A DNA stretch of 37,370 nucleotides from Clostridia bacterium (GCA_003246365.1 QKAN01000055.1:1-37370), one strand, 5' to 3'. Shown: positions 25,729 through 36,660, numbered from the stretch's first letter. A program made the numbers and translations. Notes: generated by a model not told the origin, from the sequence alone.

Positions 25729-26432
25729 TGTTCGCACTCCCAATTACTCAATATCTGTTCCAATTGCGCCGCTTGACGATCCAGAGCATCTGCCCGTTGC
25801 GTTTTGCGTTTTCGGTTCGTGGTAGCTAGCATGCGAAGCGCCAAAGGTTTCATCAACGGTTCTCTGCGAGCAAATGCGGTGTAGCCAAGGAAAAAACAAT
25901 CTTCCGGCCAACCTTTTGGCAACGTTTGCCGCTCTTTCGTCGGCTGTACGATTGAAAACATCTGGTAATACCGTCCAGCATCGAGCATTACACGGTCGTC
26001 CAGCACCGGATAGTTTCGCTCATATAACCATCTACGAATATCTTCTGCCGCGCGCATCGGTTGCAACACAGCGATATGAGCACCCTTCAACGGCGGAATG
26101 ACGTTTAAAATCTGCGTCATGAGTGTGCCGCCCATGCCTAGAATCGCGAGCGCGTCCGCTTCACCCTCCGATATTGGAGAAAGTCCGTCACCCAATCGCG
26201 TTTCAATGCGCTCCTGTAAGCCGGTTTTCTGTATCAAGCGAACCGCTTTTTGCAGCGAAGGCTCGCTGATGTCGGTCGCTATGCATCTTTCAACCACATT
26301 CTGCTGAATCAGCGCACAGCTCAACCTTCCGTGATCGCAGCCAATATCCGCAACAACACGCGCGCCGCTGAGTAATTCAATTGCATCGCTCAGCCGCTCG
26401 CGCGGTCGAATCCCTTGTTTTTCCTGCTGCAT
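25725..26432 (-). CDS. trmK: tRNA (adenine(22)-N1)-methyltransferase
   Basis: SAM-dependent methyltransferase forming m1A22 in some tRNAs, typical of Firmicutes. The 235-residue protein has the SAM motif VVADIGCDHGRLS (residues 27-39), DISEPSLQKA, and ALAILGMGGTLM, the family's conserved motif. It is the first gene of trmK-nif3-zinc ribbon. A TATAAT lies only about seven bases before the ATG, so the mRNA may be nearly leaderless, and the ribosome site (AGGAAT) is very close to the start. Confidence 0.9.
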   Translation of the reverse strand: MQQEKQGIRPRERLSDAIELLSGARVVADIGCDHGRLSCALIQQNVVERCIATDISEPSLQKAVRLIQKTGLQERIETRLGDGLSPISEGEADALAILGMGGTLMTQILNVIPPLKGAHIAVLQPMRAAEDIRRWLYERNYPVLDDRVMLDAGRYYQMFSIVQPTKERQTLPKGWPEDCFFLGYTAFARREPLMKPLALRMLATTNRKRKTQRADALDRQAAQLEQILSNWECEQ

Positions 26433-26438
26433 ATTCCT

Positions 26439-26468
26439 ATTATAAAAAACAATACCCGAAAAAGCAAA
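26439..26468 (-). promoter_or_regulatory. putative promoter abutting the trmK start
   Basis: On the minus strand TTTGCT (26463-26468) and a perfect TATAAT (26439-26444) are 18 bp apart. The predicted transcription start falls at or next to the ATG at 26432. Confidence 0.5.
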
Positions 26469-26524
26469 CCGAATACAGGTGCATATTGTGTCTTTTATGC
26501 AAATGTAAAACTATTCTACCGTTG

Positions 26525-26548
26525 AAAAAACGCCGATGAACGGCGTTT
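26525..26548 (-). terminator. intrinsic terminator after mnmA
   Basis: AACGCCG and CGGCGTT form a perfect stem around a 5-nt loop and are followed by TTTTTC on the minus strand, 20 bp past the mnmA stop. Confidence 0.85.
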
Positions 26549-26567
26549 GTATGGTTCGGATAAAAAT

Positions 26568-27933
<1,366 letters not shown>

Positions 27934-28129
27934 GGATACATCCTCCTTGTTTGATGTTTTGATACTAGCATGATTCGTTCGCGCGATTCCATGACTTTGT
28001 CACATTAACGTTGTCACGATAATCTCTCTTCGACTTGCCTTTTATTGTATTCGACCGGGTCTATGTAATTCCTGCTTTTTTTCGTATTTTTTGCAAGGTA
28101 TTTCTGTTGCGTCCAGAGCCCCGCGCTCC

Positions 28130-28159
28130 TTGACAAATATGCCGTATTCCTGCGATAAT
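28130..28159 (+). promoter_or_regulatory. sigma-A promoter of glyS
   Basis: TTGACA (28130-28135) and GATAAT (28154-28159) are 18 bp apart. Transcription would start about 28166, 29 nt before the start codon. Confidence 0.75.
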
Positions 28160-28194
28160 ATGCGTTGACTGACGACGAAGGAGCATATTGTAAC

Positions 28195-29604
28195 ATGGCA
28201 GCGGAAACGCAAAAACCATCCTGGTACACAATGGATCAGATTGTTTCGCTCTGCAAAGGGCGCGGCTTTGTTTATCCCGGCAGCGAGATCTATGGCGGTC
28301 TCGCCAACAGTTGGGACTACGGCCCGCTTGGCGTAGAGTTTAAGAATAATATCAAGCGCGCATGGTGGAGAAAATTCGTGCAGGAATCGCCCTACAACGT
28401 TGGTATGGACGCGGCGATTCTCATGAATCCCGAAACCTGGGTAGCCAGCGGTCACGTAGGCGGTTTTTCAGACCCGCTGATGGACTGCAAGAGCTGCCGC
28501 GCCCGTTTCCGCGCGGACAAACTCATTGAAGATTACGCGATGGAAAACAACCTCACGGACGTGCATCCGGACGGATGGTCGAACGCGCAGATGGAAGAAT
28601 TCATCAAGGAAAAAGGCATTGCCTGCCCGGAATGCGGAAAGACGGAATTCACCGGAATCCGCAAGTTCAACCTGATGTTTAAAACATTTCAGGGCGTTAC
28701 CGAAGATTCCGCGTCGGAGCTTTATCTGCGCCCGGAAACCGCGCAGGGCATCTTTGTCAACTTTAAAAACGTTCTGCGCACCACGCGCAAAAAACTGCCG
28801 TTCGGCATCGCGCAAATTGGCAAATCCTTCCGCAACGAAATCACGCCGGGCAACTTCATCTTCCGTATCCGTGAATTCGAACAGATGGAACTGGAGTTTT
28901 TCTGCACGCCAGGCACCGATCTGGACTGGTACAAATACTGGAAAGATTACTGCCATAATTTCCTGCTGGCGCTCGGCATGAACGACGGCAGCATCCGCTT
29001 GAGAGAACACGAAAAAGAAGAACTTTCTCACTACAGCAAAGGCACAACGGACATCGAATTCATGTTCCCGTTTGGCTGGGGTGAACTTTGGGGCATTGCC
29101 GACCGTACGGATTTTGACCTCAAGAGCCACGCGGATCACAGCGGCGAAAACTTTGAATATCTTGATCCCTACACAAACGAGAAATTTATTCCGTATTGTG
29201 TTGAACCGTCCCTTGGCGCAGACCGCGTCGCGCTCGCTTTCCTCTGCAATGCATATGACGAGCAGGAACTCGAAGGCGGCGATGTGCGTACAGTGCTGCA
29301 TCTGCACCCCGCGCTTGCGCCTTATAAGTGCGCCGTTCTTCCGCTGAGTAAAAAGCTCAGTGAGCAGGCACAGACGGTCTATGCGAAACTCGCGAAGAAG
29401 TTTATGGTAGACTTTGACGAGACGGGTTCCATCGGTAAGCGGTATCGCCGTGAGGACGAAATCGGCACCCCGTTCTGCGTTACGGTAGACTTTGATACCG
29501 AAACCGACAGCTGTGTAACCGTTCGCGACCGCGACACGATGGAACAGATTCGGTTACCCATCGACGAGCTCACCGCATACATTGAAACGCGGTTGGATTT
29601 CTAA
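28195..29604 (+). CDS. glyS: glycyl-tRNA synthetase, homodimeric type
   Basis: Class II synthetase charging tRNA-Gly. At 469 residues it is the single-chain dimeric form rather than the alpha/beta tetramer. It begins [23 protein letters not shown], core [12 protein letters not shown], with motif 1 and 2 segments ([20 protein letters not shown]) and motif 3 ([13 protein letters not shown]), a CxxC pair (CKSC...CPEC) and a C-terminal anticodon-binding domain. The ATG at 28195 has GAAGGAG upstream; the frame opens ten codons earlier at 28165. Confidence 0.95.
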   Translation: MAAETQKPSWYTMDQIVSLCKGRGFVYPGSEIYGGLANSWDYGPLGVEFKNNIKRAWWRKFVQESPYNVGMDAAILMNPETWVASGHVGGFSDPLMDCKSCRARFRADKLIEDYAMENNLTDVHPDGWSNAQMEEFIKEKGIACPECGKTEFTGIRKFNLMFKTFQGVTEDSASELYLRPETAQGIFVNFKNVLRTTRKKLPFGIAQIGKSFRNEITPGNFIFRIREFEQMELEFFCTPGTDLDWYKYWKDYCHNFLLALGMNDGSIRLREHEKEELSHYSKGTTDIEFMFPFGWGELWGIADRTDFDLKSHADHSGENFEYLDPYTNEKFIPYCVEPSLGADRVALAFLCNAYDEQELEGGDVRTVLHLHPALAPYKCAVLPLSKKLSEQAQTVYAKLAKKFMVDFDETGSIGKRYRREDEIGTPFCVTVDFDTETDSCVTVRDRDTMEQIRLPIDELTAYIETRLDF

Positions 29605-29616
29605 GATAGTTGAAAA

Positions 29617-29639
29617 GCCCCCGCGCTCAGCGCGGGGGC
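29617..29639 (+). terminator. GC-rich hairpin after glyS, probable terminator
   Basis: GCCCCCGCG and CGCGGGGGC form a 9-bp perfect stem with a 5-nt loop, 12 bp beyond glyS. The following AGTTATT is only weakly T-rich, so it may act as a partial terminator before recD2. Confidence 0.6.
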
Positions 29640-29692
29640 AGTTATTATCCGCATATCTTTTTCACACAAACAATAAATCAAAAGGATATCAT

Positions 29693-31900
29693 ATGGCTGA
29701 ACTAACCGGCGTCGTCAATTCCATCATCTTCCGTAACGCTGAAAACGGCTGGACGGTGCTGGAGCTTGCCCTTGACGACGGCGATCGGCTCACCGTTGTC
29801 GGCGCACTGCCGCTTGCGAACGTCGGCGAACGGATTGAACTGGAAGGTGAACACGCCTCTCACCCGAAGTATGGCAGTCAGTTTAAAGCGGTCAGTTATC
29901 ATACCGTTGCGCCCGCGACGCTATCCGCCATCGAAACCTATCTCGGCAGCGGATTAATCAAAGGCGTTGGCGCAGCGACCGCGCGCGCGATTGTAGAAAA
30001 ATTCGGCATGGATACGCTCAGCGTACTGGACGAAGACCCCCTGCGTCTATCTGAAATTCCGGGAATTGGCGCGAAGCGAAGGGATATGATTCTCGCAAGC
30101 TACACCGAGAACCGCATGATGCGAGATATTTTGCTTGCGCTGGAACCATATGGGATTACGGTAAATCAGGCGTACAAGCTTTACAAAATCTATGGCGAGC
30201 TTTGTCTTGCCCGTATTGAAGAAGATCCCTATCAGATCATCCGCGATGTGGAAGGCATTGGATTTGTCACTGCCGATAAAATCGCGCAAAACGTATCCGG
30301 CTATTCATTCGAGTCGGAGTCCCGTTTACGCGCAGGTTTGCTCTATGCGCTCTCCATGGCGGCAAACGAATACGGGCACACCTATCTACCGAAAACATCT
30401 TTACTAAACTACGCGGGAAAACTGCTCGGCGCACCGGAAGAGCGACTGATCGACACGCTGGATACTCTTGTTGCACGCGGCGAGGCAGTGCAGCAGTTTG
30501 TTGGCGATACAGAGGCGCTGTTTTTACCCTATTTTGACCGCATGGAAACAAACATTGCGGAAAAGCTGCTGCGCCTTTCGCAAAAACCGGTCGAAAACCC
30601 GTTCTTCGATTTTGCGGCGGTGCAGTCCGCGCAAAAACTAGAACTTTCTGCGCAGCAACGCGCCACGGTATTAACCGCGCTGAGCGAAGGCGCATTGGTC
30701 ATTACAGGCGGCCCGGGAACCGGTAAAACGACTATCATTCGGTTTATTACCGCCATTGTAGAAGAAATAGGACTGGAAGTTGCGCTCACCGCACCAACCG
30801 GACGCGCGGCGAAACGCATGAGCGACGCAACGGGACACGACGCAAAAACCATACACCGCCTGCTCGAATATGTTCCCGGCGAAGGATTTTTACGAAACGC
30901 GGACGATCCGCTGTATGTAGATATGGTCATCGTGGACGAGATGTCCATGGTGGATGCCGCGCTCATGAACGCGCTGCTAAAGGCAATCACCGTTGGAACG
31001 CGGCTGATTTTGGTTGGCGACTCAGACCAACTGCCCTCCGTCGGTGCTGGAGATGTGCTGCGCGATATCATCAGCAGCGAAACCATTCGCGTCGTCAGGT
31101 TAGATGAGATTTTCCGTCAAGCACAATCCAGCATGATCGTAACCAACGCGCATCGCATCAACATGGGGTTCGCGCCTTTGCTCGATGTCCCGGAGAGTGA
31201 CTTTCTGTTTGAAGATGTCGCCTCTCAGGATCGCATACTAGACCGAATTTTACACATCTGTACGCATCCGGGCGAAGTTCTTGCAACCAACGAACCGTTG
31301 CTGGATGTTCAGATTCTCGCGCCAATGAAAAAAGGCGTTTTGGGGGTTTATAATATCAACGCAAAGTTGCAGGCGGCGCTAAACCCGCCCGCGCCGGGTA
31401 AGCACGAACACATCAGCGGCGATTCCGTCTTCCGCGAAGGCGACCGCATTATGCAGATGAAGAACAACTACAAAATCGAATGGAAAAAACGCCTTCCTAA
31501 CGGCGGCAGTGAGGATGGCGCTGGCGCGTTTAACGGCGATCTTGGAACAATCTTCCAAATCCACGAAATGGATCGCTCCTTGAGCGTAATATTTGACGAC
31601 GACCGCCTGGCTGTGTTTGATTACACACACATCGACGAACTGGAACTTGCGTACTGTATTTCGATTCACAAGAGTCAGGGCAGCGAATTTCCAATTGTTA
31701 TACTTCCGATGTTTGGCGCGGCTTCTCCAATGATGACGCGTAACCTCCTCTATACCGCGGTAACCCGCGCAAAAAAGCAGGTAATCTGCATCGGTCGGCG
31801 CGACGCAATGATGAGCATGATCAACAACAACCGCACCGACAGAAGGTATACAGCGCTCTGTAACCGGCTTAGCGAACTCAAGTCGCTCGGCGGCGTATGA
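29693..31900 (+). CDS. recD2: ATP-dependent DNA helicase RecD2
   Basis: 5'-3' superfamily 1B helicase acting in DNA repair independently of RecBC. The 735-residue protein has the RecD2-specific N-terminal OB-like and helix-hairpin-helix region (IKGVGAATARAIVEKFG, EIPGIGAKR), Walker A GGPGTGKTT (339-347), DEMSMVD Walker B, GDSDQLPSVGAG and, near the end, SIHKSQGSEFP and YTAVTRAKK. The frame opens inside glyS, but the ATG at 29693 follows AAAAGGATATC and matches the family N-terminus. It overlaps comF by 4 bp. Confidence 0.93.
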   Translation: MAELTGVVNSIIFRNAENGWTVLELALDDGDRLTVVGALPLANVGERIELEGEHASHPKYGSQFKAVSYHTVAPATLSAIETYLGSGLIKGVGAATARAIVEKFGMDTLSVLDEDPLRLSEIPGIGAKRRDMILASYTENRMMRDILLALEPYGITVNQAYKLYKIYGELCLARIEEDPYQIIRDVEGIGFVTADKIAQNVSGYSFESESRLRAGLLYALSMAANEYGHTYLPKTSLLNYAGKLLGAPEERLIDTLDTLVARGEAVQQFVGDTEALFLPYFDRMETNIAEKLLRLSQKPVENPFFDFAAVQSAQKLELSAQQRATVLTALSEGALVITGGPGTGKTTIIRFITAIVEEIGLEVALTAPTGRAAKRMSDATGHDAKTIHRLLEYVPGEGFLRNADDPLYVDMVIVDEMSMVDAALMNALLKAITVGTRLILVGDSDQLPSVGAGDVLRDIISSETIRVVRLDEIFRQAQSSMIVTNAHRINMGFAPLLDVPESDFLFEDVASQDRILDRILHICTHPGEVLATNEPLLDVQILAPMKKGVLGVYNINAKLQAALNPPAPGKHEHISGDSVFREGDRIMQMKNNYKIEWKKRLPNGGSEDGAGAFNGDLGTIFQIHEMDRSLSVIFDDDRLAVFDYTHIDELELAYCISIHKSQGSEFPIVILPMFGAASPMMTRNLLYTAVTRAKKQVICIGRRDAMMSMINNNRTDRRYTALCNRLSELKSLGGV

Positions 31901-32589
31901 GCGGGCAAACAAAACGCGGCATTACCGCCGCTTTGTTGGATGCTCTTTATCCGCCGGACGTTGCCTGCGCGTTGTGCGGGCGCGAAACTGTAATCGACGA
32001 GCGTCATCTCTGCGCATCCTGTCGCGATTCGCTTGAGGTTGCCCCTGCTCTTTCCGCTCAACCGCCGTTTAGCGGTATGACGGCAGCTTTTCGTTATTGC
32101 GGAAGCGCTCGCGATGGAATTCGTGCACTCAAATATCATAATCAGGTACGCCTCGCTTCGTTTTTCGCTGATTCCATAATAATTCCTCACGACTGGAAGA
32201 TAGACGCCGTCATCCCCGTGTCGCTTCATCCGCTGAAACAATGGCTTCGTTCCTATAATCAAAGCGAGTTGATTGCGGCGTCGCTTTGTCAGCGTTATCA
32301 TATTTCATTGCGAACCGATCTGCTGCAGCGCAATCGATTCACGCGTTCTCAAACAACGCTGGACACATTTGAACGCGCGAAAAACGTTGCAAAAGCATTC
32401 TCCGCCTCACCCGAAGCAAAAGGTCTAAACATTCTTCTCGTAGACGATGTAACGACCACGCACAGCACACTTCTATCCTGCGCTGTCGCGCTTCGCGCTT
32501 CCGGTGCGGAACGCATGTATGCCGCTTGTGCAACCGTAGCATCGCATTCCTATAACGGTCGGTTAGAGGATAGCGATTCGATTGATTAA
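31897..32589 (+). CDS. comF: ComF family phosphoribosyltransferase-like protein
   Basis: Protein of the late-competence ComF family, linked to natural transformation and replication-coupled DNA handling, with a PRTase fold. The 230-residue protein has an N-terminal zinc finger (CALC...CASC), the HPLKQWLRSYNQSELIA motif and the PRPP-binding loop NILLVDDVTTT. Its ATG overlaps the recD2 stop, so the helicase and ComF are translationally coupled. No other competence gene is in the window. Confidence 0.9.
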   Translation: MSGQTKRGITAALLDALYPPDVACALCGRETVIDERHLCASCRDSLEVAPALSAQPPFSGMTAAFRYCGSARDGIRALKYHNQVRLASFFADSIIIPHDWKIDAVIPVSLHPLKQWLRSYNQSELIAASLCQRYHISLRTDLLQRNRFTRSQTTLDTFERAKNVAKAFSASPEAKGLNILLVDDVTTTHSTLLSCAVALRASGAERMYAACATVASHSYNGRLEDSDSID

Positions 32590-32611
32590 AAAACTTGGTA
32601 ACAATCACTTA

Positions 32612-32640
32612 AAAAGACCGCCCTTTATCGGCGGTCTTTT
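32612..32640. terminator. bidirectional terminator between comF and the MFS gene
   Basis: AAAAGACCGCC and GGCGGTCTTTT form an 11-bp perfect stem with a 7-nt loop. It has T-rich ends on both strands and lies between the convergent comF and transporter stops. Confidence 0.88.
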
Positions 32641-32653
32641 GTGTTGAGTTGAC

Positions 32654-33829
32654 TTATATGCAGATGTTCTTACCGGCCTGTCTTCCTGAAACGAATATAA
32701 TAGCAATCAATACCGCTACACAGATATACGCCAGATTCCAGTTGCCAGACAAATCAAACAGCCATCCGCCCAGAATCGGCCCTGTTGCACCAAACGCATA
32801 ACCAAGAGACTGCACCATGCCGGAAAGACTGGTTGCGCGTTCTGCATTCGCCGTTCTGAGACTGATGAGAAGCATGCAAAGATTAAAGCAGCATCCAGTT
32901 GCGAACCCATAGAGCATGACAGAAATTGTTAGAATAACAGTCGATTTAGAAAACACCAATCCCGCAAGCGAAATGATGTATAATGCCGCAGCCATTGTGA
33001 TTAGTCCTCTTTGATCCTTCATGCGCGCTGCCAACGGCGGAATTACCAACGCCGCCGGAATGGTTGTAAGCTGAAATGCAAACGCCATATAGCCTGCCGT
33101 TTCCGGTGAGAATCCCTTGAACTGCGCAATGCTTGGCAGCCATGCTGTGAAGAAATAAAACAAAAATGACTGCGCTCCCATGAGGATGGTAACCCACCAT
33201 GCTATTTTCGTTTTCCAAACAGATACAACAGGTCCTTCCGATTCGTCCGCTTCCAATGAACGGACAATAGTCAGCCGTCTCTGCGGCAGCCAAGCGAAAA
33301 GGCCAACAACAAGCAAAACAAGCCAAATTGCGAGAGAATTACGCCAACCAAATCCGGACAGTTGAGAAACCGGATAACTAACCGCAGCTGAAATAGCCGC
33401 AAAAGAAGTCATTGAAATTGTAAATGCACCGGTTGCTATGCCGAGATGATCCGGAAACCGCGACTTGATGATTCCGGGAACGAGCACGTTTCCAATTGCA
33501 ACGCCAGCGCCGAGCAACACCGTACCAGAAAACAATCCGAATACGCCCGCATAGGAACGAAGCGCTACGCCCAGTGCCACAAGCAAAATACTGTAAAGTA
33601 ATGCGTTTCCGGCGCCGAAACGATCGCTGATTCGTCTGACAAACGGCGAAAACACCGCAAACATAATCAACGGAATTGTCGTCAGCAACCCTAAAACGCT
33701 GCCGGAATACGGCAAATCCGCTTTTATACTCGATATCAGCGGGCCTACGGCTGTGATCGGTGCTCGAAGATTCACAGATACGCAGATAATACCTAAAAAT
33801 AATAAATATTGAAATCGTTGTTTCTTCAA
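32654..33829 (-). CDS. MFS transporter, CynX/NimT family
   Basis: Membrane transporter of 391 residues with about 12 hydrophobic segments. The family signature VNLRAPITAVGPL near residue 20 is typical of CynX/NimT-type permeases (cyanate or nitroimidazole-related homologues). The substrate is not predictable. Translation probably starts at a TTG at 33829, with GGAAGG 11 nt upstream; no ATG lies close to the first helix. It is monocistronic, between comF (convergent) and tRNA-Ser. Confidence 0.85.
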   Translation of the reverse strand: MKKQRFQYLLFLGIICVSVNLRAPITAVGPLISSIKADLPYSGSVLGLLTTIPLIMFAVFSPFVRRISDRFGAGNALLYSILLVALGVALRSYAGVFGLFSGTVLLGAGVAIGNVLVPGIIKSRFPDHLGIATGAFTISMTSFAAISAAVSYPVSQLSGFGWRNSLAIWLVLLVVGLFAWLPQRRLTIVRSLEADESEGPVVSVWKTKIAWWVTILMGAQSFLFYFFTAWLPSIAQFKGFSPETAGYMAFAFQLTTIPAALVIPPLAARMKDQRGLITMAAALYIISLAGLVFSKSTVILTISVMLYGFATGCCFNLCMLLISLRTANAERATSLSGMVQSLGYAFGATGPILGGWLFDLSGNWNLAYICVAVLIAIIFVSGRQAGKNICI

Positions 33830-33936
33830 GCGATCCGTTACCTTCCATTAATAGACTATTTGAATTTAGAATATACTAAGTTATGAAATGAACAAAACGC
33901 ACCTCTACCCAGTGCGGATAAAGGTGCGATTTGCGT

Positions 33937-34024
33937 TGGCGGAGGGCCAGGGATTCGAACCCTGGGTCCCTTTCGGGACACGGCATTTCGAGTGCCGCAC
34001 GATCGACCACTCTGACAACCCTCC
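33937..34024 (-). tRNA. tRNA-Ser (anticodon CGA)
   Basis: The minus strand folds as a class II tRNA. The GGAGGG acceptor pairs with CCCTCC, discriminator G is followed by an encoded CCA, the anticodon stem-loop has CTCGAAA, and a long variable arm (GTGTCCCGAAAGGGAC, 16 nt) precedes the GGTTCGAATCC T-loop. The CGA anticodon reads the UCG serine codon. Confidence 0.96.
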
Positions 34025-34131
34025 AAGATTGCTCACGCGAAGCTTATTATACTGAAATCTTGATCAGATTGCAATGTTTTCGTTAAAAAAACGAGATATC
34101 GCGTCAGCGTAATATCATTTGTGCTATACTC

Positions 34132-34140
34132 GTAACAATC
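34132..34140 (+). promoter_or_regulatory. extended -10 promoter of the zinc-ribbon gene
   Basis: TGCTATACT is an extended -10 element 37 bp before the start codon; no good -35 is present. The 13-nt sequence TTTGTGCTATACT is identical to that of the adenine deaminase promoter. Confidence 0.5.
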
Positions 34141-34177
34141 GTAGAAATGATACCACATTTTATTGGAGGAAACGAAA

Positions 34178-34645
34178 ATGGCGGAAGACTTTGGAAAGAA
34201 AATCGAACGCTTTGGTCAGGATATTTGGAAAAAAACGACGGACGCTGTTGGCGCAATCGGCAAGAGTGCGGAAGTAGCCAACAAAACGCGTGATCTGAAA
34301 GCCGTTTATGCCGAAATCGGCAAACAGTTTGTCGAAAATCATCCTGCACAGGCTGCGGATGAATTCGCAGACCTTTCTGCGCAAGCAAAGCAACTTCAAC
34401 AGGAAATCGCAGATTTGGAGGCGCAGATACTAGAACAACGCGGCACGAAAAAGTGCGTCGCTTGCGGAGAAGAGCTTCCATATATGTCGTCTTTCTGTTC
34501 GAAATGCGGTGCTGCCCAGCCCAAGGTTGAATCCGAACCCGCCGCTGAAGGCGAAGTTGTTGACGAATGGATTTGTCCGATCTGCAGTGTCAAAAACGAC
34601 AGTTCCAGAGAAACCTGCGTTGCTTGCGGAGCTAGCCGTCCATAA
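34178..34645 (+). CDS. small protein with a zinc ribbon and a RanBP2-type zinc finger
   Basis: Unrecognised family, 155 residues. Residues 1-90 are helical and charged, with coiled-coil tendency (about 58-88). A zinc ribbon follows, C93/C96...C107/C110 (KKCVACGEELPYMSSFCSKC). After an acidic linker, residues 131-150 read W-x-C-x2-C-x3-N-x6-C-x2-C exactly (W131, C133, C136, N140, C147, C150), the RanBP2-type zinc finger pattern. No signal peptide is seen, so it is cytoplasmic. The start has TTGGAGGAAACGAAA upstream. It is a monocistronic gene with its own promoter and terminator. Possible roles are RNA or protein binding; this is inference. Confidence 0.85.
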   Translation: MAEDFGKKIERFGQDIWKKTTDAVGAIGKSAEVANKTRDLKAVYAEIGKQFVENHPAQAADEFADLSAQAKQLQQEIADLEAQILEQRGTKKCVACGEELPYMSSFCSKCGAAQPKVESEPAAEGEVVDEWICPICSVKNDSSRETCVACGASRP

Positions 34646-34660
34646 TTCAAAATAGTAGAA

Positions 34661-34688
34661 AAGAGCGCCGATTGGCGCTCTTTTTCTT
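34661..34688. terminator. bidirectional terminator between zinc-ribbon gene and capD-like gene
   Basis: AAGAGCGCC and GGCGCTCTT form a 9-bp perfect stem with a GATT loop followed by TTTTTCTT; on the other strand the stem is followed by TTTTCT. Confidence 0.88.
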
Positions 34689-34701
34689 ACCAATTATTTG
34701 C

Positions 34702-36600
34702 TTAGTTTACATTCGTCTTCTTTGCGCAACAGTAGTTCGGCACAAGACCAATCAGCAGGTCTAAAAGTTCCGGTGCGTTGCACAGTGCGGCATCCATCAA
34801 AGCGCCAAGCTTAGAGGGAAATGCAGCGTCGTCAATCGGTAGCGGCTGTGTGCGGAATATTCTGTTATGCGTGGTCTCAAGCAGACTTTGTTCCTCTTCG
34901 TCCAGCGTCAGTTCTTCATACATTTTCTCACCGGCGCGCAAGCCGATAATTTCGATCGGCATATCTTCGTTCGGCGTATAACCATAATAACGAATCAGTT
35001 TTTCAGCCAAATCCATAATACGAACCGGCGAACCCATGTTAAGCACATAGATCGCGCCGCTTTCGCCGAGCGCGCCAGCTTGCAAAACGAGCTGTGCAGC
35101 TTCCGGAATCGTCATAAAATAGCGGGTAATATCAGGATGCGTCACCTGCACAGGGCCACCAGCACGAATCTGACTTTCGAAAAGCGGAATCACGCTGCCA
35201 TAAGAGCCGAGCACATTTCCAAAGCGAACGGTCATGCATTTCATACTGCTCTTTTTCGCATAGTCCTGCACAATCAACTCGGTCACGCGTTTGCTGGCAC
35301 CCATGACATTTGTCGGGTTAACGGCTTTATCTGTCGAAAGTTGAACAAACCGCTTGACACCATGTTCACCAGCGCTATGAATCACGTTGTATGTTCCCAT
35401 GACATTGTTTTTAATCGCCTCAGCCGGACTGTCTTCCATAAGCGGTACATGTTTATGCGCCGCACAATGAATTACAAGATCCGGCGAAAACTCTGCCATA
35501 ACGTCATCAACTCTAGCTTTATCACGAACAGAACCAATACGAATACATACATTTAACCATGGAAATTTGCGTTTAAACTCCATTTGTAACTCATACGCGT
35601 TATTTTCATAGATATCAAAAATGACGAGTTTTGCAGGATAAAACATTGCAGTTTGCCGACATATCTCCGAGCCGATAGAACCGCCGCCACCGGTAACAAG
35701 TACGGTTTTGTGTTGAATATATTCGGCAATTGCTTCTTTATCGAGATTAACCTCTGGTCGAAACAAGATATCATCGATGCTAATTTCACGTATATCGCGC
35801 ATCGTCGGTTGCGTATCCATGTCGCGAAGCGGAGAAACCATACGAACGCGACATTTGGTAGACTTGCATAATGCAACAAGTTCTACTTGCCTCGCTTCGC
35901 TAATTGAAGGTATTGCAAGAATAATTTCGCGAATTCCAAGACGATTGACAATTTCTGGTATTTCAGCAGTTTTCCCAACAACTTTTACGCCACGAATTTT
36001 TGTTCCAATTTTCTTCGGGTCATCATCTACGAAAGCCGCGACGTAACTGGTACCTTTCATGATTCCAGACATAATCTGTGCCTGAACGTATTTCCCAAAA
36101 AATCCGGCGCCAACAATCAGAAGCGGAGATTTTCCGCTGCTTTGGCGATTGATCAGTAGTCTTCTTGCTCTTTGGAGAGTTCGAAATGCATAACGTTCAA
36201 TAAATAACAGCGGCAATAGAATCATTCCCGCTAAAAATATTGAAAGTTTGTATTCATTTCCGAAGAGTATATTAACAGCAAATATGACAGCCGTACCAAC
36301 GCCGACAGCAGCCAGAATATAAATGTTTTCGGCGTTCAATCCTTCAAGCCATGTCTTGCCGTACATGCGAAAAAGAGTAAAGCTAAGTAAATATATCGCA
36401 GTATAAGCCACTAATTGAAAATATGAAAAAGCGATTCTTCCGTTTACATAAAATGGAAACAAATACTTGCTTCCCTCGCCGGAATATGGAACCCATACAG
36501 CGATTATATATGCAAGCGTAATCAGAATCATATCTGCAGCGACTAATACGATCACTCGCGCAATGTGATCCAGATTAAAGCTTTTTAACGGGTTTTTCAT
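34702..36600 (-). CDS. membrane nucleotide-sugar dehydratase/epimerase (FlaA1/CapD/WbpM family)
   Basis: Polysaccharide-biosynthesis enzyme of 632 residues. Four N-terminal transmembrane helices (about 15-36, 58-78, 92-113 and 118-136) anchor it. A CoA-binding-like Rossmann domain follows (VGAGFFGKY, about 163-171), then a C-terminal short-chain dehydrogenase domain with LVTGGGGSIGSE (301-312), AAHKHVPLMEDSP, and the active-site LSTDK...NPTNVMGASKR, where the usual Tyr of SDRs is Met, as in this family. Likely reaction is 4,6-dehydration of a UDP-GlcNAc-type sugar for capsule or glycan synthesis. The start has GTGAGG upstream. No other glycan gene is in the window. Confidence 0.92.
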   Translation of the reverse strand: MKNPLKSFNLDHIARVIVLVAADMILITLAYIIAVWVPYSGEGSKYLFPFYVNGRIAFSYFQLVAYTAIYLLSFTLFRMYGKTWLEGLNAENIYILAAVGVGTAVIFAVNILFGNEYKLSIFLAGMILLPLLFIERYAFRTLQRARRLLINRQSSGKSPLLIVGAGFFGKYVQAQIMSGIMKGTSYVAAFVDDDPKKIGTKIRGVKVVGKTAEIPEIVNRLGIREIILAIPSISEARQVELVALCKSTKCRVRMVSPLRDMDTQPTMRDIREISIDDILFRPEVNLDKEAIAEYIQHKTVLVTGGGGSIGSEICRQTAMFYPAKLVIFDIYENNAYELQMEFKRKFPWLNVCIRIGSVRDKARVDDVMAEFSPDLVIHCAAHKHVPLMEDSPAEAIKNNVMGTYNVIHSAGEHGVKRFVQLSTDKAVNPTNVMGASKRVTELIVQDYAKKSSMKCMTVRFGNVLGSYGSVIPLFESQIRAGGPVQVTHPDITRYFMTIPEAAQLVLQAGALGESGAIYVLNMGSPVRIMDLAEKLIRYYGYTPNEDMPIEIIGLRAGEKMYEELTLDEEEQSLLETTHNRIFRTQPLPIDDAAFPSKLGALMDAALCNAPELLDLLIGLVPNYCCAKKTNVN

Positions 36601-36660
36601 AGCAACCTCACTCGACCGTGCAATTTATTTAAAAGTCTTTTGCCAAATTGAACAAATACA

